The notes: generated by a model from the sequence alone, not told the origin. Counted from the first letter of the stretch, positions 52,301 to 60,058 are shown. The stretch: DNA of 64,000 nt from PALSA-968 sp964387075 (GCA_964387075.1 CAYLVB010000002.1:434001-498000); one strand, 5' to 3'. Numbers and translations are program-made.

Positions 52301-55079
52301 GAATTATCCTGAGTACGGCCGGTACTTAATTACAGTAAGCGATCTGGAAGGTGGACACGAGACCGGAAAAGTGGTTTACATCGATTGGCCATATTGGAGT
52401 CGCGGTAACCGCAGCGGTAATGAGAATGCAAACATGCTGAACTTTGCCTGTGATAAGGAAAAATACACTACAGGCGAGAATGTGAAGCTTTCTTTCCCTT
52501 CCCCTTCCGACGGAATGGCCTTGGTTAGTATTGAAACAGGAACTAAAGTGGTGAACAAATTCTGGATCGCTACCAAAAAAGGAGAAACTACTTATGAGTT
52601 TCCCGCTACTAAAGAAATGTCGCCTAACGCTTATGTACATGTTACTTTGTTACAGCCTCACGCGAATACAAAGAACGATCTGCCTATCAGAATGTACGGA
52701 GTGGTTCCGGTTTTGGTTGACGAACCTTTAACGCACCTGAACCCCGAAATTAAAATGCCTGATGTGATACAGCCCGAATCTTTCACTTCTATTCATGTGA
52801 AAGAAAAGAACGGCCGCAAAATGACCTATACCCTGGCGATGGTGGATGAAGGTTTATTGGATCTCACAAGATTTAAAACACCACAGCCCTGGAACACGTT
52901 CTACGCCCGCGAAGCTTTGGGAGTGAAAACATGGGATATGTACGACGCGGTGATAGGCGCTTATGCCGGTAAACTCGATAAACTTTTAAGCCTGGGTGGT
53001 GACGGAGAAGGGGATGGCGGATCGAAGAGCGCGAAAGCCAATCGTTTTAAACCGATGGTGAAATTCATGGGTCCGTTCACACTTGAAGCGGGTCAGGAAA
53101 AAAATCACACCGTTGAAATACCGAATTATGTTGGTTCTGTGCGCGTGATGGTGGTGGCCGAAGAAGTAGGCGCTTATGGAAATGCCGAGAAAGCCGTTGC
53201 CGTAAGAAAACCTTTGATGATACTGGCAACTTTGCCCCGTGTACTGGGACCACAAGAAACAGTTTACCTGCCCGTGGATGTGTTTGCGATGGAAAATCAT
53301 GTAAAGGATGTGAAGATTGAAGTGGAAGTGAATGAACTGTTAACCCTTGATGGAAGTAAAACCCAAACCATGAAATTCACCCAGGTTGGCGATGAAGTGA
53401 TCAATTTCAAACTGAACGTTGCCCCGCAGATCGGTATCGCTAAAGTAAAGATCACGGCCACCAGCGGAAAAGAAAAAGCTGTACAGGAAATTGAACTAAA
53501 TGTACGCACGCCAAACCCCAAAGTGGTTGACGGTATGGATATGGTGCTGGAGCCGGGCAAAGAGTGGAACACCGATATAGCTTTCAAAGGAATTGCAGGC
53601 ACCAACAAGGCAACCATCGAATTCTCGAGCATCCCTTCCATGGGATTGGAAAAGCGCCTCGATTATTTGATCCAATACCCGCACGGCTGTATTGAGCAAA
53701 CCACTTCTTCTGTGTTTCCTCAACTTTATGTAATGAATTTGATGGAAATGAAAGAAGGTCAGAAACAAAAAGTGAGCGATAACATCAAGGCCGGTTTAAA
53801 GCGCCTGCAATTGTTCCAAACCGCTAAAGGCGGATTCTCTTACTGGCCCGGCGAAGGATATGACAGCGAGTGGGGAAGCAATTATGCGGGACACTTCATG
53901 ATTGAAGCCGAGAAGCAAGGCTATAGCCTGCCACACAACATGAAATCCAAATGGGTGAAATACCAACAGCAGGAAGCGCGCAACTGGACCAATAGCAGTA
54001 ATCCATACTCGCATCCGCATGGCGAAGAAACAAATGAAGTGATACAGGCTTACCGTTTGTTCGTACTTGCACTGAGCAATAATGCCGAGATGGGCGCGAT
54101 GAACAGGCTGCGTGAGGAGAAAACACTTTCTGCAGTTGCTAAATGGAGATTGGCCGCTGCTTATAAGCTCGTGGGCCAAACCGAAGTGGCAATGAAGCTT
54201 ATCGATGGTTTGTCTACAGATGTGAAACCTTACAAAGAGCTTTCTTACTCGTACGGTTCGGATACCCGCGATGAAGCGATGATCCTGGAAACGCTGAGCT
54301 TGCTGAATGAAAAGACAAAAGGCTGGCCTTTGGCGAAAAGTGTAGCTAAAGCACTGAGCTCGCAAACATGGATGAGCACGCAGGAAACAGCTTACAGTTT
54401 ACTGGCGATGTGCGAATACACCGGTGTAAAGGAGAATAGTGGTGAAATGAGCTTTACCTACTCGCTCAACGCGGGCGAGACCGGAAGCAAGATCAGTAAG
54501 AAAACCTTGTACCAGGTAAAATATACCGATAGGGACATTGAAAAGAGTGCGAAGGTTTCGATGAAGAATACCGGCAAGTCTACACTCTTTGCTAAAGTAA
54601 TTGTTGAAGGAGTTCCGCTGGTTGGAGATAAAAGCGCTTCTGCAAAGGATCTGAAAATGTCAGTTGTGTATAAGGATATGAAAGGCAAAGAAATTCAACC
54701 CGACAAATTGATACAGGGCATGGATTTTACGGCGGAGGTAACGATCACCAATCCCGGCACGAAAGGTTATTTGAAGGAAATGGCGCTGAACCAGATCTTC
54801 CCAAGTGGTTGGGAGATACACAACAGCCGCATGGACGAGAATGGAGGCGGCAACGCGGCCCGCTACCAGGATATTCGTGACGACAGGGTTTATTCGTACT
54901 ACGACCTGCCCGGTAACCAAAGTAAGAAATTCGTACTTCAGCTTAATGCCACTTATTTAGGCAAGTTCTACTTACCAACTGTGTACAGCGAGGCGATGTA
55001 CGATAACACCATCAATGCGCGCGTCCCCGGCCGTTGGGTAGAAGTGGTGAAGGACATGGGTAACGTGGCTGCTAAATAG
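49326..55079 (+). CDS. Bacterial alpha-2-macroglobulin family lipoprotein
   Basis: 1,917 residues, one of the largest genes here. A lipoprotein signal ends in LLAVLLLSGCFN. MG domains fill the first 1,100 residues; an Asp/Glu- and Gly/Tyr-rich insert lies at about 500-570. The thioester site is intact: YPHGCIEQTTSS with Cys1455 and Gln1458. The helical TED follows and the C-terminal receptor-like domain ends near 1910. Such proteins trap proteases in the periplasm and in E. coli pair with the PBP1C gene, which is absent here. A near -7 box (CACCTTTG, 49299-49306) precedes it. Confidence 0.93.
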   Translation: MKNSRPKTSLPQPSSASNPYRLITAYCLLAVLLLSGCFNTRPRINPVNPEFGKYVSGFTSGMVSRKNSIRIELAHGLNEKDAIAANALVDSLKHVAPNTTDATTLQRALRAMTALPDSNLLKNIFSFEPAIKGHAIWVSDRVIEFIPDEPLPANQFYNAEFKLEKVMKVPGDFEVFPFQFSTYPQNLFVAVDGLRTYDDYNIELQKLTGKITTSDFEDTASLRKTITVINNGKEMPIKWSYSYRANEFYFYVDGIERKEKQGLLTITWNGEPIKAIASGKQDIVIPALGDFSVSDAKVVDGEDQYVELTFSDPIHYNQNLKGIISLQGMENLTYAIEGNVVKVFLDKRVEGERLITVASGIKNFKGYKMNAAYSQTITFEEPKPLVRIKGNGSILPNSNGLIFPFEAISLKAVDVRVIKIYENNVQQFLQTNNLDGEDGLTRVGKVVAERKVKLDYDKSMHLKQWNKHVLDLGKLITPDPGAIYRISIKFKKEYALCDCEGVADEATEEGGEEGIAVNTEEQVPVINEEKDWNENNWHGYGSFGGGYDHWYYYDENYSPCNSNYYYGKAVSRNILASDIGLIYKLDDNKMSHAFVSDMISAKPLAGATLEYYDYTKQLIASGTTDPNGMLDVQLKRKPFLLLARSGKQRGYLKLLDGYTNSLSKFDVEGEIVQKGVKGFIYGERGVWRPGDSLFLTFIMEDKDKRLPSNHPVKFELQDPNGTVIYQTTKSKNFGGMYDFRTVTGTDAITGNYTAVARVGNRAFTQNIKVETVKPNRLKIYMDFENGKENDSTAKLSVKWLHGAIAKNLHAMVNVTVNQSKTTFDKFKNYEFDSPIRNYFSDAEAVFDGSLNEKGEALINTDLAVGQTAPGMLRATYVTKVFEEGGDFSIDRYSIPYSPYKTYVGLHAPDKKGYDNTLETGNTYKFDVVSVNEKGKLVNASKLQVKVYKIQWRWWYERSEEDLANYISRAGTIVMKDTTISTKEGRGLFNFRVNYPEYGRYLITVSDLEGGHETGKVVYIDWPYWSRGNRSGNENANMLNFACDKEKYTTGENVKLSFPSPSDGMALVSIETGTKVVNKFWIATKKGETTYEFPATKEMSPNAYVHVTLLQPHANTKNDLPIRMYGVVPVLVDEPLTHLNPEIKMPDVIQPESFTSIHVKEKNGRKMTYTLAMVDEGLLDLTRFKTPQPWNTFYAREALGVKTWDMYDAVIGAYAGKLDKLLSLGGDGEGDGGSKSAKANRFKPMVKFMGPFTLEAGQEKNHTVEIPNYVGSVRVMVVAEEVGAYGNAEKAVAVRKPLMILATLPRVLGPQETVYLPVDVFAMENHVKDVKIEVEVNELLTLDGSKTQTMKFTQVGDEVINFKLNVAPQIGIAKVKITATSGKEKAVQEIELNVRTPNPKVVDGMDMVLEPGKEWNTDIAFKGIAGTNKATIEFSSIPSMGLEKRLDYLIQYPHGCIEQTTSSVFPQLYVMNLMEMKEGQKQKVSDNIKAGLKRLQLFQTAKGGFSYWPGEGYDSEWGSNYAGHFMIEAEKQGYSLPHNMKSKWVKYQQQEARNWTNSSNPYSHPHGEETNEVIQAYRLFVLALSNNAEMGAMNRLREEKTLSAVAKWRLAAAYKLVGQTEVAMKLIDGLSTDVKPYKELSYSYGSDTRDEAMILETLSLLNEKTKGWPLAKSVAKALSSQTWMSTQETAYSLLAMCEYTGVKENSGEMSFTYSLNAGETGSKISKKTLYQVKYTDRDIEKSAKVSMKNTGKSTLFAKVIVEGVPLVGDKSASAKDLKMSVVYKDMKGKEIQPDKLIQGMDFTAEVTITNPGTKGYLKEMALNQIFPSGWEIHNSRMDENGGGNAARYQDIRDDRVYSYYDLPGNQSKKFVLQLNATYLGKFYLPTVYSEAMYDNTINARVPGRWVEVVKDMGNVAAK

Positions 55080-55091
55080 AATTTGAGTAAT

Positions 55092-55135
55092 GAGAACCCG
55101 CGCTGTTTGCAGGGAACAGGCGGTGATGGGTTCTC
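55092..55135 (+). other. Nested stem-loop in the 3' region of the alpha-2-macroglobulin gene
   Basis: GAGAACCC (55092-55099) pairs with GGGTTCTC (55128-55135), and inside it CTGTT pairs with AACAG. It lies directly before a separate intrinsic terminator. It does not match a riboswitch I can name. Confidence 0.5.
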
Positions 55136-55137
55136 TT

Positions 55138-55168
55138 AAAAAGGGCGGTATTTGGTCCGCCCTTTTTT
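55138..55168 (+). terminator. Terminator after the alpha-2-macroglobulin gene
   Basis: AAAAAGGGCGG pairs with CCGCCCTTTTT around an 8-base loop and runs into T6. Confidence 0.9.
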
Positions 55169-55202
55169 ATTTTACTAAAAACCAGCCATTTAACATTGGT
55201 GA

Positions 55203-55235
55203 TTTGGAATTAATGAAAGTACTTTCATACATTTG
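55203..55235 (+). promoter_or_regulatory. Consensus promoter of the MarR-GNAT gene
   Basis: TTTG (55203-55206), 21 bases, TACATTTG (55228-55235), a full match; the ATG lies 20 bases after the -7 box. Confidence 0.82.
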
Positions 55236-55249
55236 TGAAACATCTTTCA
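55214..55249. promoter_or_regulatory. Two TGAAA-N4-TTTCA operators in the MarR-GNAT promoter
   Basis: O1 is TGAAAGTACTTTCA at 55214-55227, within a 16-bp perfect palindrome in the -33/-7 spacer. O2 is TGAAACATCTTTCA at 55236-55249, just after the -7 box. Their centres are 22 bp apart, about two helical turns. This suits binding by the MarR dimer encoded directly downstream. Confidence 0.7.
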
Positions 55250-55255
55250 TAAATC

Positions 55256-56218
55256 ATGAGCGATCTTATCTCAAAAGTGGGTTATCTGGCAGGCGCTACA
55301 AGGCTGAGGCGTATTGGCGAGCGGCTGCAAAGCGAGGGTGATAAGATCTACAGCGAGCTGGGTATTAATTTCAGGGCAAGCTGGTTCGCTACGTATCATA
55401 CGCTGCTTAACGCGGGCAAGCCGCTCACCATGCAGGATATCACGGCTTCCATTGGCTTCACGCATATTACGGTAAAGAACATTGTGCGCGAGATGGAGCA
55501 GAACGGCCTCGTAAAAATAAAACCCAACCCAGAAGATGCGCGTTCCAAACATGTAACACTTACCGCTAAAGGGCAGGGCCTTTTACCGAAGCTTAGCCCG
55601 GTATGGCAAAATATTTCCATCAGCCTGCAGCAATTGCTTACCAGCGGTCACCCTGATTTTATCAATATTGTTGGGCGCATTGAGAAGGAGATGGAGAAAG
55701 TGCCACTTAACCGGCGTATTCATCAGGTTGCACAACATGAAGAAGTGGACGTGCTCGATTATAAACCTTCTTTGAAAAAATATTTTTATGACCTCGCGGG
55801 CAATTGGTTGCTTGGAGTTTTGGATGGCAAGCTGGAGAAGGAAGACGAATTCACTTTAAGGAATCCTGATAAAGCTTATTTAGAAACGGGCGGTTTTGTT
55901 TTTTACGCCTTATATAAAGGTAAAGTGGTTGGGTGCGTGGCTTTGAAGCGTTTGGGCGAAGATAAATTCGAATTTGCGAAACTTTATATAGATCCTGAAA
56001 CGCGCAAACTGGGGATTGCTACAAAATTGATAGAGCGTTGCATTTCCCGTTGCAAAGAAAACAAAGCCGCAGAACTCTGGCTGCAAACCACCGATAGAAT
56101 GCAGGAGGCACATCGACTGTATTATAAGCTCGGATTCGCGGAGGCAAAGGCACCTAAAGAAATGCTCGTTTTAAAAAGAACTCAAAAAGTAATGTGCTTA
56201 CTACTACAAAGAAAATAA
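55256..56218 (+). CDS. MarR-GNAT fusion: transcription regulator plus acetyltransferase
   Basis: 320 residues. Residues about 1-145 are a MarR winged helix (FRASWFATYHTLLNAGKPLT, ITASIGFTHITVKNIVREME, VKIKPNPEDARSKHVTLTAKG). Residues about 170-310 are a GNAT domain (FVFYALYKGKVVGCVALKRL, FAKLYIDPETRKLGIATKLI for acetyl-CoA binding, RMQEAHRLYYKLGF). The promoter carries two symmetric sites, so self-control is likely. It is followed one base later by a second GNAT whose sequence resembles its own C-terminal half. What is acetylated, and the ligand of the MarR part, are unknown. Confidence 0.9.
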   Translation: MSDLISKVGYLAGATRLRRIGERLQSEGDKIYSELGINFRASWFATYHTLLNAGKPLTMQDITASIGFTHITVKNIVREMEQNGLVKIKPNPEDARSKHVTLTAKGQGLLPKLSPVWQNISISLQQLLTSGHPDFINIVGRIEKEMEKVPLNRRIHQVAQHEEVDVLDYKPSLKKYFYDLAGNWLLGVLDGKLEKEDEFTLRNPDKAYLETGGFVFYALYKGKVVGCVALKRLGEDKFEFAKLYIDPETRKLGIATKLIERCISRCKENKAAELWLQTTDRMQEAHRLYYKLGFAEAKAPKEMLVLKRTQKVMCLLLQRK

Positions 56219-56219
56219 A

Positions 56220-56723
56220 ATGATAGAAACAATGTTGAACCCTGCAGAAAAAATTACCGATACGGATGTACAGATCGTGGAATATACCCACGAGCACCGC
56301 GCGCGTTTCAAAGAAATAAACGAGCAGTGGATCACCCGTTCTTACGTGATGGAAGAAGAGGATATCAAAACGGTTGAAGACCCCGAAGGATATGTTTTGA
56401 AAGGCGGTGGAAAGATCTTCATCGCGCTTTATAAAGGTTTTCCGGTTGGGACCTGTGCGTACCTCAATTTAGGTGAAGACGTTTTCGAAATGATAAAAAT
56501 GGCGGTAGATGAGAATTATCGTGGCTTAAAAATTGGGAATAAGATTGGGGAGGAGTCAGTGCATGCGATAAAGAACCTTGGCGCGAAGAAGATCATTTTG
56601 TTCTCGAATAAGAAGAACTCAGCGGCAGCGATAAAATTATATTATAAGCTTGGGTTTACAGAAGTGCCCTTGGGAACGAGTGAATTCATGAGGGCGGATA
56701 TACGGATGGAGCTCGACTTTTAA
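56220..56723 (+). CDS. GNAT acetyltransferase, paralogue of the MarR-GNAT C-terminal domain
   Basis: 167 residues. Acetyl-CoA loop VDENYRGLKIGNKIGEESVH, preceded by GKIFIALYKGFPVGTCAYLN and followed by AAAIKLYYKLGFTEVPLG. It aligns along its length with residues about 165-310 of the upstream fusion (EDPEGYVL versus RNPDKAYL, FVFYALYKG versus KIFIALYKG). Separated from it by one base, so translation is coupled. Substrate unknown. Confidence 0.9.
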   Translation: MIETMLNPAEKITDTDVQIVEYTHEHRARFKEINEQWITRSYVMEEEDIKTVEDPEGYVLKGGGKIFIALYKGFPVGTCAYLNLGEDVFEMIKMAVDENYRGLKIGNKIGEESVHAIKNLGAKKIILFSNKKNSAAAIKLYYKLGFTEVPLGTSEFMRADIRMELDF

Positions 56724-56740
56724 AAAACTAATTACTAAAC

Positions 56741-56812
56741 CCTGACCCCCTCGCTACCGCTCCGCTTTGCGGAGCCGGTAAAGCGGTCCCCCTTTAAAGG
56801 GGGACAATTTAG
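56741..56812 (+). repeat. Double-hairpin C5/G5 intergenic repeat, copy 2
   Basis: GCTCCGC, TTT, GCGGAGC (56759-56775), then the perfect palindrome GTCCCCCTTTAAAGGGGGAC (56786-56805). Same layout as copy 1 at 46584-46637 read on the other strand. It lies between two GNAT genes and may lessen read-through. Confidence 0.6.
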
Positions 56813-56830
56813 TAGCCAACAGCCAATATA

Positions 56831-57313
56831 ATGGAAATAAGAAAGGCAAATAACACCGATAAAGAACCAGCCTGGCAGATCCTGCAGGCTATCAATGCTA
56901 AGGGGGATTCTTTTGCTTTTGCTCCAGCCATCAGCAAAGAGGAAATGCTTGCTTATTGGTTCGATGAGAAGAAGCAGGTTTATGTGGCGGTTGAGGATGG
57001 AAAAGTGCTCGGAAGTTTTTTCTTCAAAGAAAATCAGCCCGGTCTCGGCTCGCACATTGCCAATGCGGCTTACGCTGTTTCGCCGGATGCGAGAGGGAAG
57101 GGAGTTGGGAAGAAAATGGGAGAGTTTTCCTTGATCGAAGCGAAACACGCCGGTTTTAGCGCCATGCAGTTCAACCTTGTGGTAAAGTCCAACGAAAGCG
57201 CGGTGAAACTCTGGAAAGGCCTGGGTTTTGAGATCATTGGAGAAATTCCTGAAGCGTTCAAACACGCGCAGCTTGGTTTCGTGAATGCTTTTATCATGTA
57301 CCGAAAATTGTAA
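56831..57313 (+). CDS. GNAT acetyltransferase
   Basis: 160 residues. EIRKANNTDKEPAWQILQAI at the start, acetyl-CoA loop VSPDARGKGVGKKMGEFSL, and ESAVKLWKGLGFEIIGEIP, the usual GNAT ending. It resembles L-amino-acid or ribosomal-type N-acetyltransferases, but the substrate is not certain. It lies in the same direction as the other GNAT genes, 107 bases on, after the double-hairpin repeat; its stop overlaps the next start by one base (TAATG). Confidence 0.88.
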   Translation: MEIRKANNTDKEPAWQILQAINAKGDSFAFAPAISKEEMLAYWFDEKKQVYVAVEDGKVLGSFFFKENQPGLGSHIANAAYAVSPDARGKGVGKKMGEFSLIEAKHAGFSAMQFNLVVKSNESAVKLWKGLGFEIIGEIPEAFKHAQLGFVNAFIMYRKL

Positions 57314-57818
57314 TGCAGATCCAACTCAGCAACATAGAGGATATTGACTTTGCGTTTAAACTCTACCGCACGGCGGTGGATTACCAACGCATCAACGGCC
57401 ATAACTTGTGGCCCGAATTCGAGCGAGACCTCATAGAGCGTGAGATCAAAGAAAAACATCATTACAAAATTATTGATGGCGAACATATAGCCTGCGTATT
57501 CTCGGTGGTTTATAATGACCCTATCATCTGGGACGAAAAAGACAAGGAGCCTTCTATTTATTTGCACCGCATCGCTGTCAATCCTTCTTTCAAAGGCAAG
57601 GGCATCATGCATCTCATAAAAAAATGGGCCGCCGATCATGGTCACGCTACCGGAAAAAATTCATCCGCATGGACACCTGGGGAGACAATGAAAAACTAAA
57701 GGCCTATTACGTCAATTGCGGTTTTACGTATATTGGTCAAAAGTACCTTCCGCAACCTAATCCGTTGCCGCAACATTATTGGGGAACAACTTTGAGTTTG
57801 TTTGAGATGCAACTCTAA
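57313..57818 (+). pseudogene. GNAT acetyltransferase with a frameshift
   Basis: Two overlapping frames make one GNAT: 57313-57699 (128 aa; IYLHRIAVNPSFKGKGIMHL is the acetyl-CoA loop) and the frame reading to 57818 (RMDTWGDNEKLKAYYVNCGF to TLSLFEMQL). They join at a run of six A at 57654-57659: one more A would restore the chain as HGHATGKKFIRMDTWGDN. So it is a one-base deletion in a homopolymer. This may be a true inactivation, a phase-variable switch or a sequencing error. The start overlaps the previous stop by one base, so it belongs to the GNAT run. Confidence 0.8.
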
Positions 57819-58201
57819 GGTCTGATGTACATATTTGTATTCAATCCCTTATTTCGTTTCTTGCGCAATATGCTGATGGGCGCGCCTCCCGACAAAGGTG
57901 AAGCAAGCAGGCTATCGTACCCTTTGGCAAATAAATAATAGGTACCACATTGTAGGTTAGAAAAAGTCACAACATTAGTTCCCGGACCGGTCTGCACATG
58001 TTCGTCAAAATCATTGATGCTGCCGGGAGCTTTACTTTGGCCGTATTTAATATAAACATCGGCGCCGTAAACCGGGTTTTTGCTGTCACTGAAAACATGA
58101 ATCGTTATGGCAGCTTTCCCGTCCTTACCCGCTTTACAGCAAGAGTTATGTACGATAAGCGGAAAAAGAAGGCAGAGGATCAAAAAAAGTCTTTGTAACA
58201 T
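57815..58201 (-). CDS. Small lipoprotein with beta-rich domain
   Basis: 128 residues. Signal peptide with lipobox-like IVHNSCC near residue 21. The rest reads as a carboxypeptidase regulatory-like beta domain (AITIHVFSDSKNPVYGADVY, then TFSNLQCGTYYLFAKGYD). Its end overlaps by 4 bases the end of the convergent frameshifted GNAT gene. Function unknown. Confidence 0.7.
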   Translation of the reverse strand: MLQRLFLILCLLFPLIVHNSCCKAGKDGKAAITIHVFSDSKNPVYGADVYIKYGQSKAPGSINDFDEHVQTGPGTNVVTFSNLQCGTYYLFAKGYDSLLASPLSGGAPISILRKKRNKGLNTNMYIRP

Positions 58202-58267
58202 AGATGTAAAAGTAAAGCTTTCCGGGGTTGCTGATCCCTGTTTTATCGGGAAAGCGTGTATTTTTTT

Positions 58268-58275
58268 TATATTTG
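58268..58275 (+). promoter_or_regulatory. -7 box for the TPR gene at 58324
   Basis: TATATTTG, preceded at 22 bases by TTTA. It rules out the upstream in-frame start at 58228. Confidence 0.45.
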
Positions 58276-58323
58276 ATAAAATTGACCTTAACTGGATCGA
58301 AACAGGGCCTTGATCCCGGGTTT

Positions 58324-59652
58324 ATGCAAAAATATCTGTTCATAATCGGTTTGAGTTTCCTGGCACAGGTGATAAGGTCACAAAATACAGCTATTGATTC
58401 AATATTCAGGGTGCTTGCTGTTTCCAAGGACGACACCAATAAAGTAAAAAGCTATGGAGATCTCAGCTGGGTTTATATGAGTATAGGCAGTTATGATACC
58501 GCGCTTATTTACGTAGAGCGGGAACTGGAGCTGGCTTCCTCACCCATACTTGAAGGAAAAGCCTGGCAAAAAGGTATTGCCTACGCACATAACACAATGG
58601 GTGTGATCTATTTCAATAAAGGTTTTTATCCGATGGCGCTGCAGCATTACTACGCAGCGTTGCGTATACAGGAAAAACTGAACGATAAAAGAGGTGTCGC
58701 GTCCATTCATAACGGCATCGGTAATATTTACGGGATACAGAGCCAGTTTGACATGGCGCTTAAATATCATTTGATCGCCTTGCAGATAAGAAAGGAGTTA
58801 GGAAACAAGCGAGGCATGGCCAATTCGTATGGCAACATTGGCAACCTGTACTATGCTAAAAATGATTTTTCAGAGGCGTTGCGTAATTATGGTTTGAGCC
58901 TTGACCTGATGAAAGAAACAGGGAACAAGATGGGAATTGCCAATGCCTATGGAAATATTGGGCTGGTGTTCGATGCCCAAAACCGGCTGGAAGACGCTTT
59001 AGAAAGTCAATACGCGTCCCTGAAGATCCACGAGGAGATAGATGATATACAAGGCCAGGGTGTAACTTATATCAACCTCGCGCTTCTTTACACGAAAATT
59101 GGAAAATATCAGGCCGCGGAGCAGAACGCGCTAAAGGGTGCGAAGATATCTGAAGAGATAGGCGACCTCGAGAGCATGAAGGACGCCTACCACGCGCTTA
59201 GTGAGCTTTATGAAAAGACAAAATCGCATACCAAGGCGTTATCGAACTACAAGAAGTTCATCAGGACACGCGACAGCCTGCTGAACGAGGAGAATACGAA
59301 GGAGACCATGCGCCTGGAGATGAATTACGAGTTTGATAAAAAGGAGGCCGCGACGAAGCTGGAGCAGGAAAAAAAAGAGGCTGTGGCCGCGGCGGAATCG
59401 CGCAAACAAAAGATCATCCTGTACTTCATCTCAGCGTTCGGGATCCTGGTGCTGATCTTTGCCATTTTTGCGTACCGCAGTTACCTCCAGAAACAAAAAG
59501 CCAATTTGGCTATCCTTCGGCAAAAAGAACTGATCGAAGAAAAGCAGAAGGAGATCCTGGATAGTATCTATTATGCCCGACGCATACAGAATGCGCTTCT
59601 TACCTCCGAGCGATACATCACCCGGTATGTAAATAAAATAAACAGGATATAA
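58324..59652 (+). CDS. TPR sensor protein lacking the SpoIIE phosphatase domain
   Basis: 442 residues from ATG 58324, with a signal peptide (QKYLFIIGLSFLAQVIRSQ). About six TPRs follow (RNYGLSLDLMKETGNKMGIA and others), a coiled coil, one membrane segment (IILYFISAFGILVLIFAIFA) and the linker ILDSIYYARRIQNALLTSER. In the full-length paralogue at 21223 the linker ILYASRIQNALLTSEH runs on into a SpoIIE phosphatase; here the chain ends after 13 residues (YITRYVNKINRI). So it is a truncated or specialised sensor half. Confidence 0.83.
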   Translation: MQKYLFIIGLSFLAQVIRSQNTAIDSIFRVLAVSKDDTNKVKSYGDLSWVYMSIGSYDTALIYVERELELASSPILEGKAWQKGIAYAHNTMGVIYFNKGFYPMALQHYYAALRIQEKLNDKRGVASIHNGIGNIYGIQSQFDMALKYHLIALQIRKELGNKRGMANSYGNIGNLYYAKNDFSEALRNYGLSLDLMKETGNKMGIANAYGNIGLVFDAQNRLEDALESQYASLKIHEEIDDIQGQGVTYINLALLYTKIGKYQAAEQNALKGAKISEEIGDLESMKDAYHALSELYEKTKSHTKALSNYKKFIRTRDSLLNEENTKETMRLEMNYEFDKKEAATKLEQEKKEAVAAAESRKQKIILYFISAFGILVLIFAIFAYRSYLQKQKANLAILRQKELIEEKQKEILDSIYYARRIQNALLTSERYITRYVNKINRI

Positions 59653-59708
59653 TGCCTGCAGTACCGGAGTATTATTGGGCAACTTTAGGAGGTTTTTGAA
59701 ATAGCGAT

Positions 59709-60050
59709 CTAGATCTTTATCGCTTTGAGCAGGCTGCCCGTTACCATGGTGATAAGGCTGTCGCGGAACTCATTTAGGGTGATCGCGGTGATCCCTGCGC
59801 GTTTCAGAGCAACCATTTCCATCAGGTCTTTCTGCCCTTTCACCAGGAAGATAAAATCATCCTTGCTCAATTCTCCAGCTGCTAGTTGCAGGGTCCAGCG
59901 CTCAAGATCGGCTTTCATCTTGTTAAGAATATCTTTGCTGTCGCCTTTAGCTTCCTTCACATAGTTCTTCAGTGTTTTTTCGGCCAGCACCTCTGCTTCT
60001 TTCAAGAGTTCGGCAAAGATCGCCTTAAAGTCTATCGCTGTGTCTCCCAT
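59709..60050 (-). CDS. Hypothetical helical protein
   Basis: 113 residues, no signal peptide, mostly amphipathic helix (FAELLKEAEVLAEKTLKNYV, VKEAKGDSKDILNKMKADLE). I recognise no family. It lies 8 bases after a lipoprotein gene in the same direction, so they form a two-gene unit. Confidence 0.65.
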   Translation of the reverse strand: MGDTAIDFKAIFAELLKEAEVLAEKTLKNYVKEAKGDSKDILNKMKADLERWTLQLAAGELSKDDFIFLVKGQKDLMEMVALKRAGITAITLNEFRDSLITMVTGSLLKAIKI

Positions 60051-60058
60051 GGTCTCGT

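Noticed and set aside
55092..55168. Possible riboswitch upstream of the MarR-GNAT gene
   Set aside because: It lies before the MarR-GNAT promoter (55203-55235) and belongs to the 3' end of the previous gene; no known aptamer consensus is seen.
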